From the NCBI GenBank assembly GCA_012845835.1, contig JABAKD010000030.1:4452416-4516415 (forward strand): 64,000 bases of DNA, written 5' to 3'. This DNA comes from Undaria pinnatifida. Lineage: Eukaryota > Sar > Phaeophyceae > Laminariales > Alariaceae. The translations under genes were made by a program, and so were the position numbers. How positions within the stretch are numbered: the stretch's first letter is position 1; the number at the start of each line of letters is the position of its first letter. The notes below the pieces were generated by a model. It ran no database searches and had not been told where the DNA came from. It was given only the letters and a program-made list of their open reading frames with translations. This document shows positions 12,068 to 24,289 of this stretch, in pieces.

Positions 12068-15000
12068 ATGCCTCTAGCGTGGCCTAAGCCCTTGCCTCTT
12101 GTGTTGCTAGCCGCGCCGCTGCTCCTCATGTGGGCCCCGGCGAGAGCTTTTCTTGGGTCTGCTGTTTCCAAACTGCCATCAAGCACGAGGTTCTTGTCGG
12201 AGACCATCTTGCGGCGGAGACATGGCCGCGGCGGCGGCGGTGGTAGTGGTAGTGGTAGTGGGAAGCGGCTCTCGTGTCGTGCGATGACCCCGTCGATGGT
12301 GGAAGGCGACGCGGCAGGCAGTGGAAGCAGTGGGGCGAGGAAAGTGATCGTCATCACAGGTGCAAGAACAGCGCAGATCTCATCCGTTCAAACTGGTCCA
12401 CAGATACGAAAACTGTTTGTAGCCGAGTTCGAAGACGCAGTATGTTGAGCAGCAGCAGCAGCAGCAGCAGTGATATCTGGTAAAGCACTATTAATATGAT
12501 AGATATTCGCTCGAATTGTACGTATACTGCTGTACCGCGCGTGTTACTGCCTGTAGTATACTAGAAAGAAGAGGCCACTATTTACGGGGGACCATAGTAA
12601 ATAGGACCAAATATTGTTAGTCAAAATAGGGAAATATATTGGTTTTTGTCTGTACCGTAGGTCCTATTTACTATGGTCCCCCGTAAAATAGTTGTTCGTT
12701 TTTCCTCCCTGTGTCGCCTACCACCCCGTGTACGACATGAACACATGCACACAAGACCGATGCTGTTTCCGTTTGTTCCTCGCTGCGATTTTACACTTTT
12801 CACGCTGCCACTTCGTACGACGCACGTATCAGTAGAACGTTACGCGCGACGCCAGCAAGGTCGACTGCTGACTGATGGTTGATCCGTTACACTCCCTGCG
12901 TAGTTTCTTTACGTGTAAACTATACGAGTCGTACGTAAGCCGGACTTCGCTTTACGTTTGTTCCTCTTCCCGCTTACACTTTTCACGCTGCCACTTCGTA
13001 CGACGCACGTATCAGTAAAACGTTGAGCGCGACGCCAGCAAGATCGACCGCTGAGTGCTGGTTGATCCGTTACACTCCCTGCGTAGTTTCTCTACTTGTA
13101 AACTATACGAGTCGTACGTAAGCCGGACTTCGCTTTACGTTTGTTCCTCTTCCCGCTTACACTTTTCACGCTGCCACTTCGTACGACGCACGTATCAGTA
13201 AAAGGTTACGCGCGACGCCAGCAAGGTCGACTGCTGAGTGCTGGTTGATCCGTTACACTCCCTGCGTAGTTTCTCTACTTGTAAACTATACGAGTCGTAC
13301 GTAAGCCGGACTTCGCTTTACGTTTGTTCCTCTTCCCGCTTATCAGACATCTTTCGCGCTTCTTCTCTTTGTATCCGTAGTTTTTACTGCCGTATTAGCA
13401 TTACCACAGCAAGCAGGAGTAAAGTATTTTCACTCATCAGTAATCTCTAGACTAATTTAGTAAGTCCAGTTGTCTGGTCGGCGAAAACCCGACGTGTTCC
13501 ATCCCGACAATATAGGGATGCAAGGGTCCAATGGTCATACGACTCCGGCTATGCACGAAATGAGCACACCCCTCTGTTTCACATCCTACACAACAAAAGG
13601 TCGATGCTGTTTTCGTGTGTTGCTCGTCCCGCTTATCATGCACCTTTTCGCTTTTCGCGCTTCCACTGATGTGTACCGGTGCATACGTGAAACTCGGCGG
13701 CATCACCACTCGCAGGGCCAACTGCGACCGGAAAGTCCTCGATCGCCTTGGCCCTGTGCAAGAGCATCGGCGGCGAAATCGTGTCCTGCGATTCCGTGCA
13801 AGTGTACAGGGACGTGTTTATTGGGTGCAACAAGCCGTCGGAGGAGGAGATGCGGGAGGTCCGGCATCACCTCGTGGACGTTGCCTCGCTCGACGAAACC
13901 TTCAACGCCGGTATGTACAAACCATCCCCCGTACTGTATGCGCGATGTCGATGTATATCTCTGTCTCGTAGTTTTTTTGTGACCACAGAGCTTTCTTGTC
14001 TCTCTACTTTGAGGCATTCGGCACGGACGCCGGCGGGTGCTGGATGCCAATGGGTGGAAATAACAGTTTAATGTGATAAACACACACGAGAGCAGTAAAC
14101 GTAGCATATCCGCCAACGGTAGAAAACCTCCTCGATCGAGCGGGACTTCATGCTCATCGGCTCTTATCGGCGAATGAATCATAGCATACAGTCAGTACAA
14201 GCAATGCAGTAAGAAACAAAAATACTGGCCCAGACTGGGTTTTTTTATTTTGGGAGAGGGTGCGTTCTACACTAACTTCAGTATAACCCCCCCCCGGATT
14301 TCTATATACTCCCGTAAAGATCAGCCTGCCTTTCTTATTACCTTGTTTCTTATTGGGTCTACCTCTGTATGGCATTGCCATGCTGTAGGGCGTTGCGCTG
14401 TTGAACTACTGTTGACGTTTTTTGAATATATTGCTTTGGGAAGTAAAGCATGAGCCGACGATGGACATGTCAAAGCTTACGAAGAACACCGTACAGAATC
14501 AGTCGTAGAATGTGGCCTGATGCACGGCCATGGGCTGCCCGGCCGCGTATATGACAGGGTGCCGTCGTCGTTGCTGTACCCCGTTTCGCAATTATGTGGT
14601 GCATGCGATCCCTTACGAGTGTATTTCGTACCAGGCACCAGGTACCGGGTAGGATGTATGTTCCCCCTTATATTCCGACATACCTACCCACGAAAATTTG
14701 CGCGCGTTAGCGAAAGCACAACCATGAAATGTTAGCGGCGATAGGCGACTGCTGTTCGCTTATAAAGGACAAACCACTGAGCTACTCAGTCAGCGCTGCT
14801 GTTCGCTTATAAAGGACAAACCACTGAGCTACTCAGTCGGCAGCGCTGACTGAGTAGCTCAGTGGTTTATCCTTTATAAACAAACTCAAGAAGTTCCTTT
14901 AGTCTTCAGAACTTGCTTCCAGTGCTTGTCGATGGGATTGAGATAACGGCGCGCGCACCGTGTTCGAGATGCCTGACTGCTTCATGGTCGACAGCCACAT

Positions 15001-18000
15001 CATACTGCCCACAGCCTCCCTGTACGGCCGGTCTCCCTTTGGCTCGCCCTCCCCTCTTGGACCTAGTTCAACGCCAGAGTTCGCGGCGATGTCAGAAGAC
15101 GAGTTCACACCGAAACGATTCAGCATGCTTTCAACGAAAGCCTTCTGCGTGATCTCTAACGTGCCCAATTCCCAGTTGCGCTTGAAAGCACAATCAGTGT
15201 ACCAAGTCAGTTCGCCGAGGTTATTCGTGGGGAATTTCGTAGTTATCGCGGCACGGCAGTCTCTGCATGTCTCGTCCGATCCTGCAAATACAATGTCACC
15301 AACATGAACGGCCATAATCGATTCTACCTTGCCATCCACAACCATGCGAAAAACACAAGGATCAGTCCTACTCTGCTCCATGCCGACTTCTACCACGGTC
15401 TCTACCCGTAGTCCGGCCCACTGCCGTCCACTCTACTTTAGACCATATAGTGATCGATTGAGGCGAACAATCTTTCCTGGCATGACACCACACCCGTCGG
15501 ATAGTTTCATGTATATCTCGGCGTCGAGTTTCGCGCGAACTATAGCTTGTGCGACTTCTAAATGAGAAATCTTCAGACCGTGTTCATTTGCAACAGCCGC
15601 TGGAATTTAACTTGCGCTGACGATGGAGTCGGTGCAAACGTTTGAAAGTAATCTACATCTTGCACCTGGCTAAAACCCTTAGCGACAGGTCTAGCTTTTT
15701 TCTTCACTATCAGGTCATCTTTGTCAGTCTCCTAGGAAAACACCCACTTTGTATCTACAAGTTTCCGACCTTGCGGCGGTGTCGCGGTTTCGTACGTTCG
15801 TTTTGTGATCGTCAAACTCGCTCTTCATGGCGTCGTGCCACGCTGCCTTGTATTTTGGTAAACGCTCGAGTGCATCGCCCATTGACACATGGAGCCTCTC
15901 TTGCGACCAGTGGCTAGATTAGGGCGATTAGTCCAGTACGTTCTACTAATAGTACGGTAGAGCTGCATCAACCATTGTTTTTGCCCTTCTGAGGGTGGTT
16001 GCTTGAGGGGGCTTTACACCTTCACCCAAAAAATGGGTTTTAGAAAAACGAACGCGCCACCCGATGGGTAGGTCAATGGGCTACGTAAAGACGCGGGCTA
16101 CGATCGAGGTGCGCCACTTTTTTTATTCAAGGTTCCTCAACTTGGGAGCTTCAACACATGTCCTTCTTGACCCTAAGAATCGATTTTGATAAAAAAAATA
16201 AACCTTCTTTATCGCGGATGAAAATTCCCATGGCCTAAGGTACACGACGAGAATCATGGGGAAAAAAAATGCGTGTTTCCAACGATTTTGGATTAAGGGG
16301 CCCCGTCATTCAGAAAACCATTTTAGGCGAAAACTGCCCCTACCTCCATCGTAGCACGCGGGTGGGTATAAAACGAGAAGAAAAAAAAAGCCAAAATGCG
16401 GCTACTTAGTGTTCTTCCCAGCAATATTGGGTTAAGAAGTCCCGAAATTCAGAAAAAAAAAAAGAAACGAAAAAAAGTGCTGACTTTATCGTATTAATAG
16501 CAGAGCGTCAGTTAACTTGGAAACGACAACATGACAGACGTGACATCGCCAATGTTGGCAGGTGATTTCGTCGACCGTGCTCAAGAGGCTATCGACGACA
16601 TCTTGTCACGCGGAAGAGTGCCGGTTGTAGTGGGCGGAACAATGATGTACGTCCAGTGGCTCGTACACGGCAAGCCAGATGCGCCAAAGAGGGTGAGGCG
16701 AGAGGCAAGCGTCGGACGAAACATGCACGAAAAGCAGAACACTCTAGTTTTCAGGACCAAATCGGCACAAAAAAAACAGAACACTCCAGTTTTCAGCCCG
16801 AAAAGAAGCACAAGTCTCCAGTTTTCAGTAGACACTGCGGCGAACGAAATGCGTATTGTAGCTCGACAACACCTCGACGTTAGCGCGTAACCGGAAGATA
16901 CTGCGCTTGATGCATGCGAAAGTGTATACGGGTATATACGAACCGGGATGTGGTTGGCTTGGAATCGCGGGAGAGTCGCAAGTAGAAAAGGCGGATAACA
17001 CTTGAATATCGGAGAAAAATATAGCCACCCGGGCAAGTAACCCGCCAAGGAATACCGACCAGCGTGGGCGAGTTCTTAGCATAAGTCTGTATACTGGCCA
17101 GCACCAGATACCTGCATCCCTGGCCGTGGTGTATCCATGGCTGGCAGTACGGACAATCACCTTTGGCGATCGACTTGTGTGTTTACATGGCGGCATTGCC
17201 GACCGTGGCGTTGAAGGTCGAGCAGGGTACCACCTTCATTTACCTCAGAGGTGGTGGTAAGTTGGGGGTATGGTGGCTGTGGGCAGTATTAACAGTAGCA
17301 GCAGTCGCTGGCTAGAGATCGAGCCGGACGCGGTCACCTATACCAACGATGGTGTTGAAAGGTGCGTGTGTGTCTGCTCTTCCCTGCCGGGCTTGTTACA
17401 AATATTTTCTCCCTTGCGCTAACGCTGCCAGCATCATACGAATACGCGCGTCTCGGACCAGGAATCGGCTGTGGCTCAAGCTGTGGCGACTGAGCTTCTG
17501 CCTTTCCAGGAGCGGGGGGATTGGGACGGGGCGTTGCAGGTGAGAGCTGTCATACCCCAGCTCCTTTTGTCTGGTGTTTGCCGCTCGGGTGTTTCGATTA
17601 ATACGGTCCCTCCTCATGCTGTATACTATAGTAAAAATGTGTCAGATGTGCTCGGCGCAGCTTTGGTTGGACTTCTTGTGTCTAGCAATGCGCATGAATT
17701 TCGTGGGTGAAACCTCTACCGTGCTGCGGTGCCTTCGACTGGGCACACGGACAGATGGAAATGCTGACATACCGCGAGGGTTGGCACCGTAAAATTGTCG
17801 GAACGCCTCCTGACTCTTTAGCACCATAGTGCCTTCGCCGTTTACGCTGCGCGTTCTACCCTCCGCAGATGTTAGCAGCTGCCAACGCGACTCGGGCGGC
17901 CTCGCTTCACCGAAACGACTGGTATCGCCTGTCCCGCTCGCTCGAGGTGTGTGTATCGACTGCCAGCCCAAGGGTTCCTAGGCATTTTTTTGCTTGTGTG

Positions 18001-20925
18001 CACAGAGTACAAACGTACAGCTGATAAATCAGTCGCTGATCAGCTGCTGATGACTGTGATATACCATTGACTGTGTTGCCCAGCAGCGGCGATAGCTGGG
18101 CTGCCTACTATAAACTGCTGTAGTATGATGCCCGCCTCTGTTAGGATTCGCTCTCGTATCTTAGTGGCTTCTCTATGTAAAATTCGGTAGAACTACGAGT
18201 GATAACAGCTGATGTGATTATCGGGCTCACGGGTTTCGTATCATAACCGCGTCAGGTGCTCCGGGTTCCAAACGGAGAAGAAGCGTACACAGGGCTGCGA
18301 ACGCCCCTGAATGAGAAGTACGACTTCCGTTCATTCTTTATAGTCGGTGACAGGGAACGGCTCTTCAGGCGCATTGACAAAAGGTGGGACAGTTTCGGAG
18401 ATGATGCCTTCCCTGCTTCGTGCCTTTGTGTCGGCTGAGACCAGCACCCCAATCGAGCTGCATCACCAACAGCAACAAGGCCTAGCATCAAAACGCAAAG
18501 CCTCAGATATCGGCAGGCCAGTATCAAAACACCGGATATCACAAACAGCTGCTGTTCTTACGGAACGAAGAGATTCCCGGGCTGTTTTCGTTTTGTGTGT
18601 TTTTTTTCGGGTCGTTCAAGCGCAGAGCGCAAAACCACAGGAATTTGAGACGTACACGGTCTCGCTTGTTATTTTTTACGATGTTTTTCGTCGCCTTGTC
18701 GCATACGTTCGTGGCGACCATCGTGAATTTGTGGCCGTTTCGACGCATGTATAAACCCAGGCCGTCAACGCTACCTCGGCGAAAAACTATGTTTCATGCT
18801 TTTTTTTCTGGAGGAAGTCGTTTATTTGCTTGCGCAAGAGCATCCGTGAGTATACGTAATATCTCTATCGCTCCAAGTCCAGCCGGCTCGTCCGGACCAT
18901 GGAACTGTGTGCACCCACACACACACGATCGACTGTGCGCACCCATCGGCACACGATCGTAGCCATTCCCACGTTGACGTGTATTGTTGGGAAGTTATCA
19001 AAATCAACGAGTGATACGATTGAAGTAACGCCTCAATTTTCTTCGGTTCCCCACTTGAGCTCTATGTTTCACCCAACAAACGACTACACAAGAATGTAAG
19101 CTCAGCCCCCGGTTCGCAATCCCATACATAGGGTAATGCCATACACAGGGCAACGCCATACATAGGGCAACGCCATACATAGGGCAGCGCCATACATAGG
19201 GCAATGCCATACATAGGGCAACGCCATACAATGGGCAATGCCATACAATTGGCAATGCCATGCATAGGGCAACGCCATACATAGGGCAATGCCATACAAT
19301 GGGCAATGCCATGCATAGGGCAATGCCATACATAGAGCAATGCCATACAATGGGCAATGCCATGCATAGGGCAATGCCATGCATAGGGCAACGCCATACA
19401 TAGGGCAACGCCATACATTGGGCAATGCCATACATAGGGCAATGCCATACATAGGGCAATACCATACATAGGGCTATGCCATACATGGGGCTATGCCATA
19501 CATAGGGCAACGCCATACATAGGGCAACGCCATACATAGGGCTATGCCATACATAGGGCAATGCCATACATAGGGCAATGCCATACATAGAGCAGTACCA
19601 TACATAGGGCAATGCCATACATAAGGCTATGCCATACATAGGGCAATACATGTGCTACCGTAGAAGTGCGCTACTTTTTTTTTCCGGAACTCTCCTCACT
19701 TGAGCTCTATACAAAAACCCACCCAAAAACTGGTTTCAGAGAAAACTACTGTATAAACCCAACCCGATGAGCAATATCATGCCATGGCCTATAATAGACA
19801 TGAAACGAAATAACAATATGCGCCGGAGGATAATATATATATGTATATATAGATGGCTGTACGATATTGGTATTCCTACGATTTGGGGTTAAGGAGGCCT
19901 GTCATTCAGAAAAAAAAGGTACTAAAAAAAACTACTGCCAGGTATGAACAATACACTATCGTAGCACGCGTGTCATGCAACGAAAATATGCGTCGGGTTT
20001 CAAAGATAGTGGGTAAAGCTCCTCGGTAGGTGGACCCCATCAGTGTGTGTTTGTGTGTGTGTGTGTTTTTTTTGGGGGGGGGTTAAGATTGCTAACCTCT
20101 CTACCGTAGCACGGCTTTCTCCCTGTTTGTGACGCAAATCCTCGCGTCGCCCCTTCTTCTCTTGTGTATCATAATACCCGAAGGTGCGAGGAAATGCTTC
20201 AGCGGGGAATGCTGACCGAAACAGCGGATTTGCTCATCCGAGGTATGCTCGACCCGGCTTCCCCCGCCGGCCGCGCGATCGGCTACCGGCAAGCGATCGA
20301 CTTCCTGTCTCAAGAGGCTCAACTGGCCGGCAACAAAGATGCCGAGGCCGCAGCAGCAGCAGCAGCAGCAGGGGGTGGCTCTAGCTGTGGCATCGGCGAA
20401 AAATCAACCGACCCCGAAGCTCGCTTCTTACAGTTCTGCACGATGTTCGCGGCGAAGACGCGGCAGTACTCGGGCGAGCAGATGAAGTGGTTTCGATCCC
20501 CGAAGGGCCGCGATTTCTCCTGGCAAGCGTGGGGCCTAGGCGGACCGATCGAAGAGGGGTGCCGCAGCGCGAGAGAGACTCGCTCCTCCCCGGCTCCCGT
20601 TGTCAGGGCGGGGGACGGGCGTGATTGGCCGGATGTTGCTACGTCAATCGCCGAGAGTTTTGACATTTCGCGGGAGGAGTTCGAAGAGCAGTTAGACGGG
20701 GAGCACCAAGCGTCGCTGCGAAGCGAGAACCAGATTCGTGCTGGGGATATGAAGAGATACGTACCTCAAGTGTCCCTCCTCGGCGATAGAGGTTCGTTGC
20801 GAAGCTTGGTTCAGGAGACACAAGAGCTGGCGACGAGGTTGCGTGAGTCGCAGCTCCAGCGACAGAGCGGGGTAGAGGAAGGCGCGCGGGAGGCTGCACA
20901 TGGTTGGCACCCGGGTAACCGATAG
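12068..20925 (+). CDS. miaA: tRNA dimethylallyltransferase (IPT9/MiaA type), plastid-type presequence
   Basis: Seven exons join in phase: 12068-12359, 13716-13910, 16562-16692, 17462-17539, 17869-17946, 18256-18383 and 20184-20925. They total 1644 nt, or 547 residues. The enzyme transfers an isopentenyl group from DMAPP to adenosine 37 of tRNAs reading UNN codons. The P-loop GPTATGKSS is created exactly at the exon 1/2 junction. Other family motifs are SCDSVQVYRD, VVVGGTMMYVQWLVHGKPDAPK, LLPFQERGDWDGAL, HRNDWYRLSRSLEV, FFIVGDRERLFRRID, RAIGYRQAIDFL and KTRQYSGEQMKWFR. The N-terminus is a signal peptide ending in ARAFL, followed by a Ser/Arg-rich stretch, so plastid import is likely. A poly-Ala/Gly insert (GCA repeats near 20349-20380) interrupts the C-terminal part. 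Exon 4 could start at 17432 instead (10 more residues). Intron 2 holds a copia remnant. Confidence 0.9.
12453..12475 (+). repeat. (AGC)n microsatellite
   Basis: A short AGC triplet run in the first intron of the tRNA dimethylallyltransferase gene. Confidence 0.8.
12578..12691. mobile_element. 114-bp palindromic MITE
   Basis: Both ends carry an inverted repeat of about 31 bp (CTATTT(T)ACGGGGGACC, continuing through ATAGTAAATAGGACC), with about 50 bp between. It is in intron 1 of miaA. A decayed relative is visible at about 51080-51180 (GGACCATAGTAAACAGGACA). It has no coding capacity. Confidence 0.75.
12790..13350 (+). repeat. Tandem repeat, about 183-bp unit, three copies
   Basis: The block TACACTTTTCACGCTGCCAC recurs at about 12791, 12974 and 13157. 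Each is followed by the same CGTACGACGCACGTATCAG, GCGACGCCAGCAAG, and ACTATACGAGTCGTACGTAA sequence. The copies differ at only a few positions. The array lies in miaA intron 1, and a decayed fragment continues to about 13390. Confidence 0.85.
14216..14350. repeat. Dispersed repeat with GTGTAGAACGC motif
   Basis: The segment GAGAGGGTGCGTTCTACACTA, a T-rich run and a CCCCGGATTTCT block also occur at about 24340, 24635, 27665-27740 and 60760-60810, in either orientation. It is probably the terminal part of a non-autonomous DNA element. It is in miaA intron 2. Confidence 0.5.
14745..14881. repeat. Direct and inverted triple repeat with tRNA-like A box
   Basis: The unit GCTTATAAAGGACAAACCAC...CTCAGTC occurs twice in direct order (14756 and 14806) and then inverted (14842-14880). 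The fold could form a strong hairpin. The inverted copy reads GAGTAGCTCAGTGGTTTATC, which resembles a pol III A box. It lies next to the copia remnant in miaA intron 2. Confidence 0.7.
14899..15900 (-). pseudogene. Ty1/copia-type reverse transcriptase remnant
   Basis: Read on the minus strand, the copia RT domain is recognisable. The pieces, in order, are KYKAAWHDAMKSEFDDHK, LVDTKWVFS (stop), KKKARPVAKGFSQVQDVDYF, FAPTPSS, LEVAQAIVRAKLDAEIYM, RLNRSLYGLK (stop), DPCVFRM and a degenerate YVDD box (VHVGDIVFAGSD). There are at least two in-frame stops and one frame change, so it is dead. No LTRs were found. It lies antisense inside miaA intron 2 (13911-16561). Confidence 0.85.
16010..16480. repeat. 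Dispersed element with GCCCCGTCATTCAGAAAA motif
   Basis: The recurring landmarks are CCCATGGCCTA, an A run, GATTTTGGRTTAAGGAGCCCCGTCATTCAG, and CTCTATCGTAGCACGCG. The same order appears at 19655-20040, 49160-49260, 54085-54390 and, inverted, at 53260-53400 and 60980-61780. It is non-coding and probably a degenerate non-autonomous element. This copy is in miaA intron 2, just before exon 3. Confidence 0.55.
19122..19650. repeat. 17-bp minisatellite
   Basis: About 30 copies of GCCATACATAGGGCAAY follow one another with few variants (ACAATGGGC and GCATAGGGC). It lies in miaA intron 6. All six frames stay open only because 17-mers cycle through frames. It has no coding meaning. Confidence 0.95.
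19655..20040. repeat. Dispersed element, second copy, with TATA-rich stretch
   Basis: It carries GATTTGGGGTTAAGGAGGCC and TGTCATTCAGAAAA and GTAGCACGCG landmarks, as in the copy at 16010. It also has an ATATATATATGTATATATA run at 19832. A (GT)n run is at 20042-20066. It sits immediately upstream of the last miaA exon. Confidence 0.5.
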
Positions 20926-23269
20926 CATGTTTGTGGTTTTCGTGACGCGTTGTCATGCAGAGGTGTATTTTGTGTTGCGGTGCAAGAGAACGTTCCGAAG
21001 CATGCTGTGGTTGGCCATGCTGGACCCTGCGTTGATGCTTTAACGCGCGTGTTGCTTGTTTTTGTTAAGGGCATGGCGAATCCAGGCCGTGAGCTCTTCT
21101 CCCATAGCACTACGTATTGTCGCGCTGTGCTCAACAAAATCGAATTGTAGAGTTCATGCTGAGCATTTACTGATAATCGCCAGCACGAGAAGTCATTTCC
21201 CGTCCTTGACCCTTTGCATTTGGACACCCGGTTTCGGGGGCAGAAAAAAGAAACTTAGGCCGTTCGTTGCTAATGGGAAGGAGATGTTGCACAAAAGCTC
21301 TATGTTTCGAAGATACCAGCCAAACTATTCCTGTATGACTGTCTATGGGCCCACTTTTTATTCTATTTTCAATTTTTCAATTTTTCAGCAAAAACGGATT
21401 CCTGTCAGCCATCTTGGGCAACATCTGCTTCAGAAATTCTCACAAAGTAAATGCTGGATTTGAAGCGGCGAAATTTCGCGTGATCCACAAACTTTGTTTC
21501 GCCCGAAACCAACGACGGCGCGCGTCGTGAAATCTGAACGTGGAGAGCTCGTTATAGGAGCTCCAACCTACCCTTGGCGTACAGTGCCCGCACTGCGGCC
21601 GGTGATGTGTGGCAGGCGCCGACCAGGCTTCTGTTGAAAATATATTTGGCGGCTGGTGTGTGGAAAACAGAGACGAGGACTCTCGATCGCCCCCCAACGC
21701 GCAAATAATAGAATTTGAGCAGATTTTTGACGGAAGACTGGTCCACAGGACAACGCGAGCAACATGTCGCGCCCTGGAACATTGATCAGCATGAACTCTT
21801 CGGTGCTGTCACCTACATTCACATGGTGGCCTTGTCCGGAACGATTAGAGCTGGTCGTGGGTTGTTTTCATCTCGGATCGAAGGCCAATCGTGGTTGTCG
21901 GACAACGTCGCCTGAGGCTTGGTGAAAATTGACGAATTGCGCGGCTTGACCAAAAAAAATAGAGCTACCGGTAAAATTAAGCCTTTAACATTTTTTTCCT
22001 CCGAGCGATGGTAAGAAAGTCTCTTCAACTGAAAAGCTTAAAAACTATGTATATGCGTAGATAATATATATTTTGTTCAAAAACATCGCAACATCGCCTT
22101 GCCATTAAGCAACGGTCTTAAGTGTTAGATCATTCTTGGGGAGTAAGGAAAACCCGCGTATGTGCTGGGGGCAGATGCTTAGACTAGAACGCACCACGTG
22201 CGCCCCGCACTAGCTGACAGGGCGACAACTGTTCGCATTGTACATGGGGAAACGCCCAAAAATCGCCTCGATGGCTTGCGTTGTCACGATGGGCCTTAGA
22301 TTATGTAGGGATGTGGTATAATTCGGCGTACAGCCTGCTACATCAGATTTGCTTGTCTTAAGGGGCTCGACAAAGTTTGCTGATTTTCCCTCGCTCCGGT
22401 ATTATTGTGACAAGTTCGCTGTTCTTCTCCTGTACTGGGTCCAGCATTTCCAGAGTGGCCGTCGACGTGATGCGTCGAACTGCGCTTATTAATTAACCGT
22501 GGATTAAGAACACCCCCCTCGATACCTCATAGAGCTTCTCCGTTGTCGTACCCCTGGTCGCGTCGTGTGGTCAGAGAACACTCCGAATCACCGCGGCGTC
22601 GTGCAGGACTCCGATTCACAGCCGGCGCCGCCGACAAAGGTTCTGCGGCAAACAACTCCGCCTCTACCAGGCTTGTGCGCATCCACAAAAGGTACAGCTT
22701 AGGCGCAAGTTATTGATGGATCTAGCCAGTGTTCCCGGTCACGATTAACGCAGTCGCGGTCCCTCAATATTAGTGTTTTACCCTTCAGTGCGGTGGCCCA
22801 GTTTAGCGCGGCGAGAATCGCTTGTCACGACCTGCTCGTCCTATAGAGTACTATTAATACTGTCCTGCGCCATCCCTGGGATAGTGCGGGGTCCCGCGTT
22901 AGTGCGGGGTATCGCCGTCTGGTAAGGTACCTCAATCTTAATGAGAGGCCGCAACACTGTAGTAAGATCGTATCCAGTATCTGTTATCAGAGTTGGCCCT
23001 ACGCGCGGATTTCCGTTTTTTTAAGGCTGATGTCAAACGCGCGACGACCTGGTACCTGGTGCGTGTCAAAAAAGGCTGATGTTGTCAAACACACCACCAC
23101 CTGATACCTGGTGCGTGTTAAATCTGTTGCAGAGGCTATTTTGTCCGTGTTGAAATCGGTCGATTTTTGTCGGAAGTACGCGTGTTATAACTTATACTCA
23201 TCATAGCATAGTAGTTTCGACCAGGAAAAACACTTCTGTATTCGTAATCAAATGGTTTTCAGCAGAATT

Positions 23270-23990
23270 TTATTAATTTGATAACACGTTTTTACCGCTA
23301 AATCCATGCCACCATCCACCCTTGAGCATAAACACCTAGGGGAAAAAAGCAGGCAAATGCCGTTCATTGGCGCTGCACTACTGGCAAATAGTTTTCAATG
23401 TTTACCCCAAAACCCAGATGCCTCCGCCGGCCCTTTAACATGAACATCTATCTACTACTACATAAACCCTGTTGACCCTGATAGCTACACTGTAGTTGTA
23501 AGGGGAGTCGCCGACCTATATCCTTAATGAGGACACACAACTCGTAATGCGCGCGATCGGAGTATAACACACAGCTTGCAAAGATGAGTTTCGACGAAAT
23601 CTTCGATCTCACAGCTGGAGTGTATTTTCATTTTTTATATTATATAGGGGAAAGCTGACCAACACAGTTCTTTGGCGCTGCACGACAGGTAAATTGTTGT
23701 TTTCAAAATGTTACGACCACAGATAGATATATTTTAACGCCAAACCCACACACCTCCGCTCACCGTCAAACATGAACGGAAAATCAGGCCAATGCCGTTT
23801 ATCGGCGCTGCACTACAACAGATTAATCAGTATTTTTCAAGTTTTCAGCGAAATCCATTCCTCCTTCCACCTCTTAGAGAAAACTATGCCAATGATGTTT
23901 ATTGACGCTGCACTACAGGTAGTTCCGATCCAGTTCTCCTCAAGTCGATGAATTCACACTACAACCAGTATATATTTTTCATCGAAGGAA
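23270..23990 (+). repeat. Degenerate tandem repeats with GCGCTGCACTAC motif
   Basis: The block CAATGCCGTTYATCGGCGCTGCACTACA recurs at about 23355, 23672, 23795 and 23888. It is preceded each time by a GGGGAAAA..GC..CCAA stretch and by ACC(T/A)CC-rich sequence. Spacing is irregular (about 90-320 bp), so this is an old, eroded array. Confidence 0.6.
23490..23645 (+). repeat. Leader-motif repeat, copy 3
   Basis: The unit has an upstream conserved part (GACCTATATCCTTAATGAGGA, then CACAGCTTGCAAAGATGAGT). It then reads M S F D E I F D L T A G V from 23584. The same upstream part is at 39895-39960 and a fragment is at 54795. Confidence 0.6.
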
Positions 23991-24059
23991 GATGATGTCC
24001 GTATCCTTACCTTTTGTTTATAAGAACAAAAAATTTGCTCCCAAATATCACCAAGTACA

Positions 24060-24140
24060 ACACGTGTTGCAGAGTGGTCAAATGCGTCGGGTTCAAGTTC
24101 CGGTCCTTCGGGTTCGTGGGTTCGACTCCCACCGCGTGTA
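24060..24140 (+). tRNA. tRNA-Leu (CAA)
   Basis: The 81-nt cloverleaf has a 7-bp acceptor stem (ACACGTG with CGCGTGT), a D arm GCAGAGTGGTCAAATGC and an anticodon stem TCGGG/TCCGG closing a loop TTCAAGT, so the anticodon is CAA (Leu, UUG codon). The variable arm has a short stem (CC-TTCG-GG), as expected for class II leucine tRNAs, and the T arm is GTGGGTTCGACTCCCAC. Discriminator base is A. No intron is present. A T8 run follows directly. An identical copy lies 1 kb downstream. Confidence 0.92.
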
Positions 24141-24141
24141 C

Positions 24142-24149
24142 TTTTTTTT
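24142..24149 (+). terminator. Pol III T-run terminator of tRNA-Leu copy 1
   Basis: Eight T residues begin two bases after the discriminator base, the usual RNA polymerase III stop. Confidence 0.85.
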
Positions 24150-24289
24150 CATTTCCATTTTTTTTTTTCGATTTTTTTCCTGGCTGCTGTCTGTACAAGT
24201 ACAAACACACAGGAAAAAACTCTGCAAGTACTCGTACCTGAACTATTATTGACACTACTACTGCTGTCAAAAGAAACGGGGTACTGTAT

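Larger units (their letters stand above)
20926..24059. other. Intergenic region between miaA and tRNA-Leu
   Basis: No gene is recognised. At 23033-23115 a block (GGCTGATGT..CAAAC..CCTGGTACCTGGTGCGTGT) is repeated twice. From 23270 on, degenerate repeats occur (separate entry). The remainder is unique sequence without long frames. Confidence 0.5.

Noticed and set aside
19004-19651. 215-codon minus frame rich in Met, Tyr and Trp
   Set aside because: It is an artefact of the 17-bp satellite.
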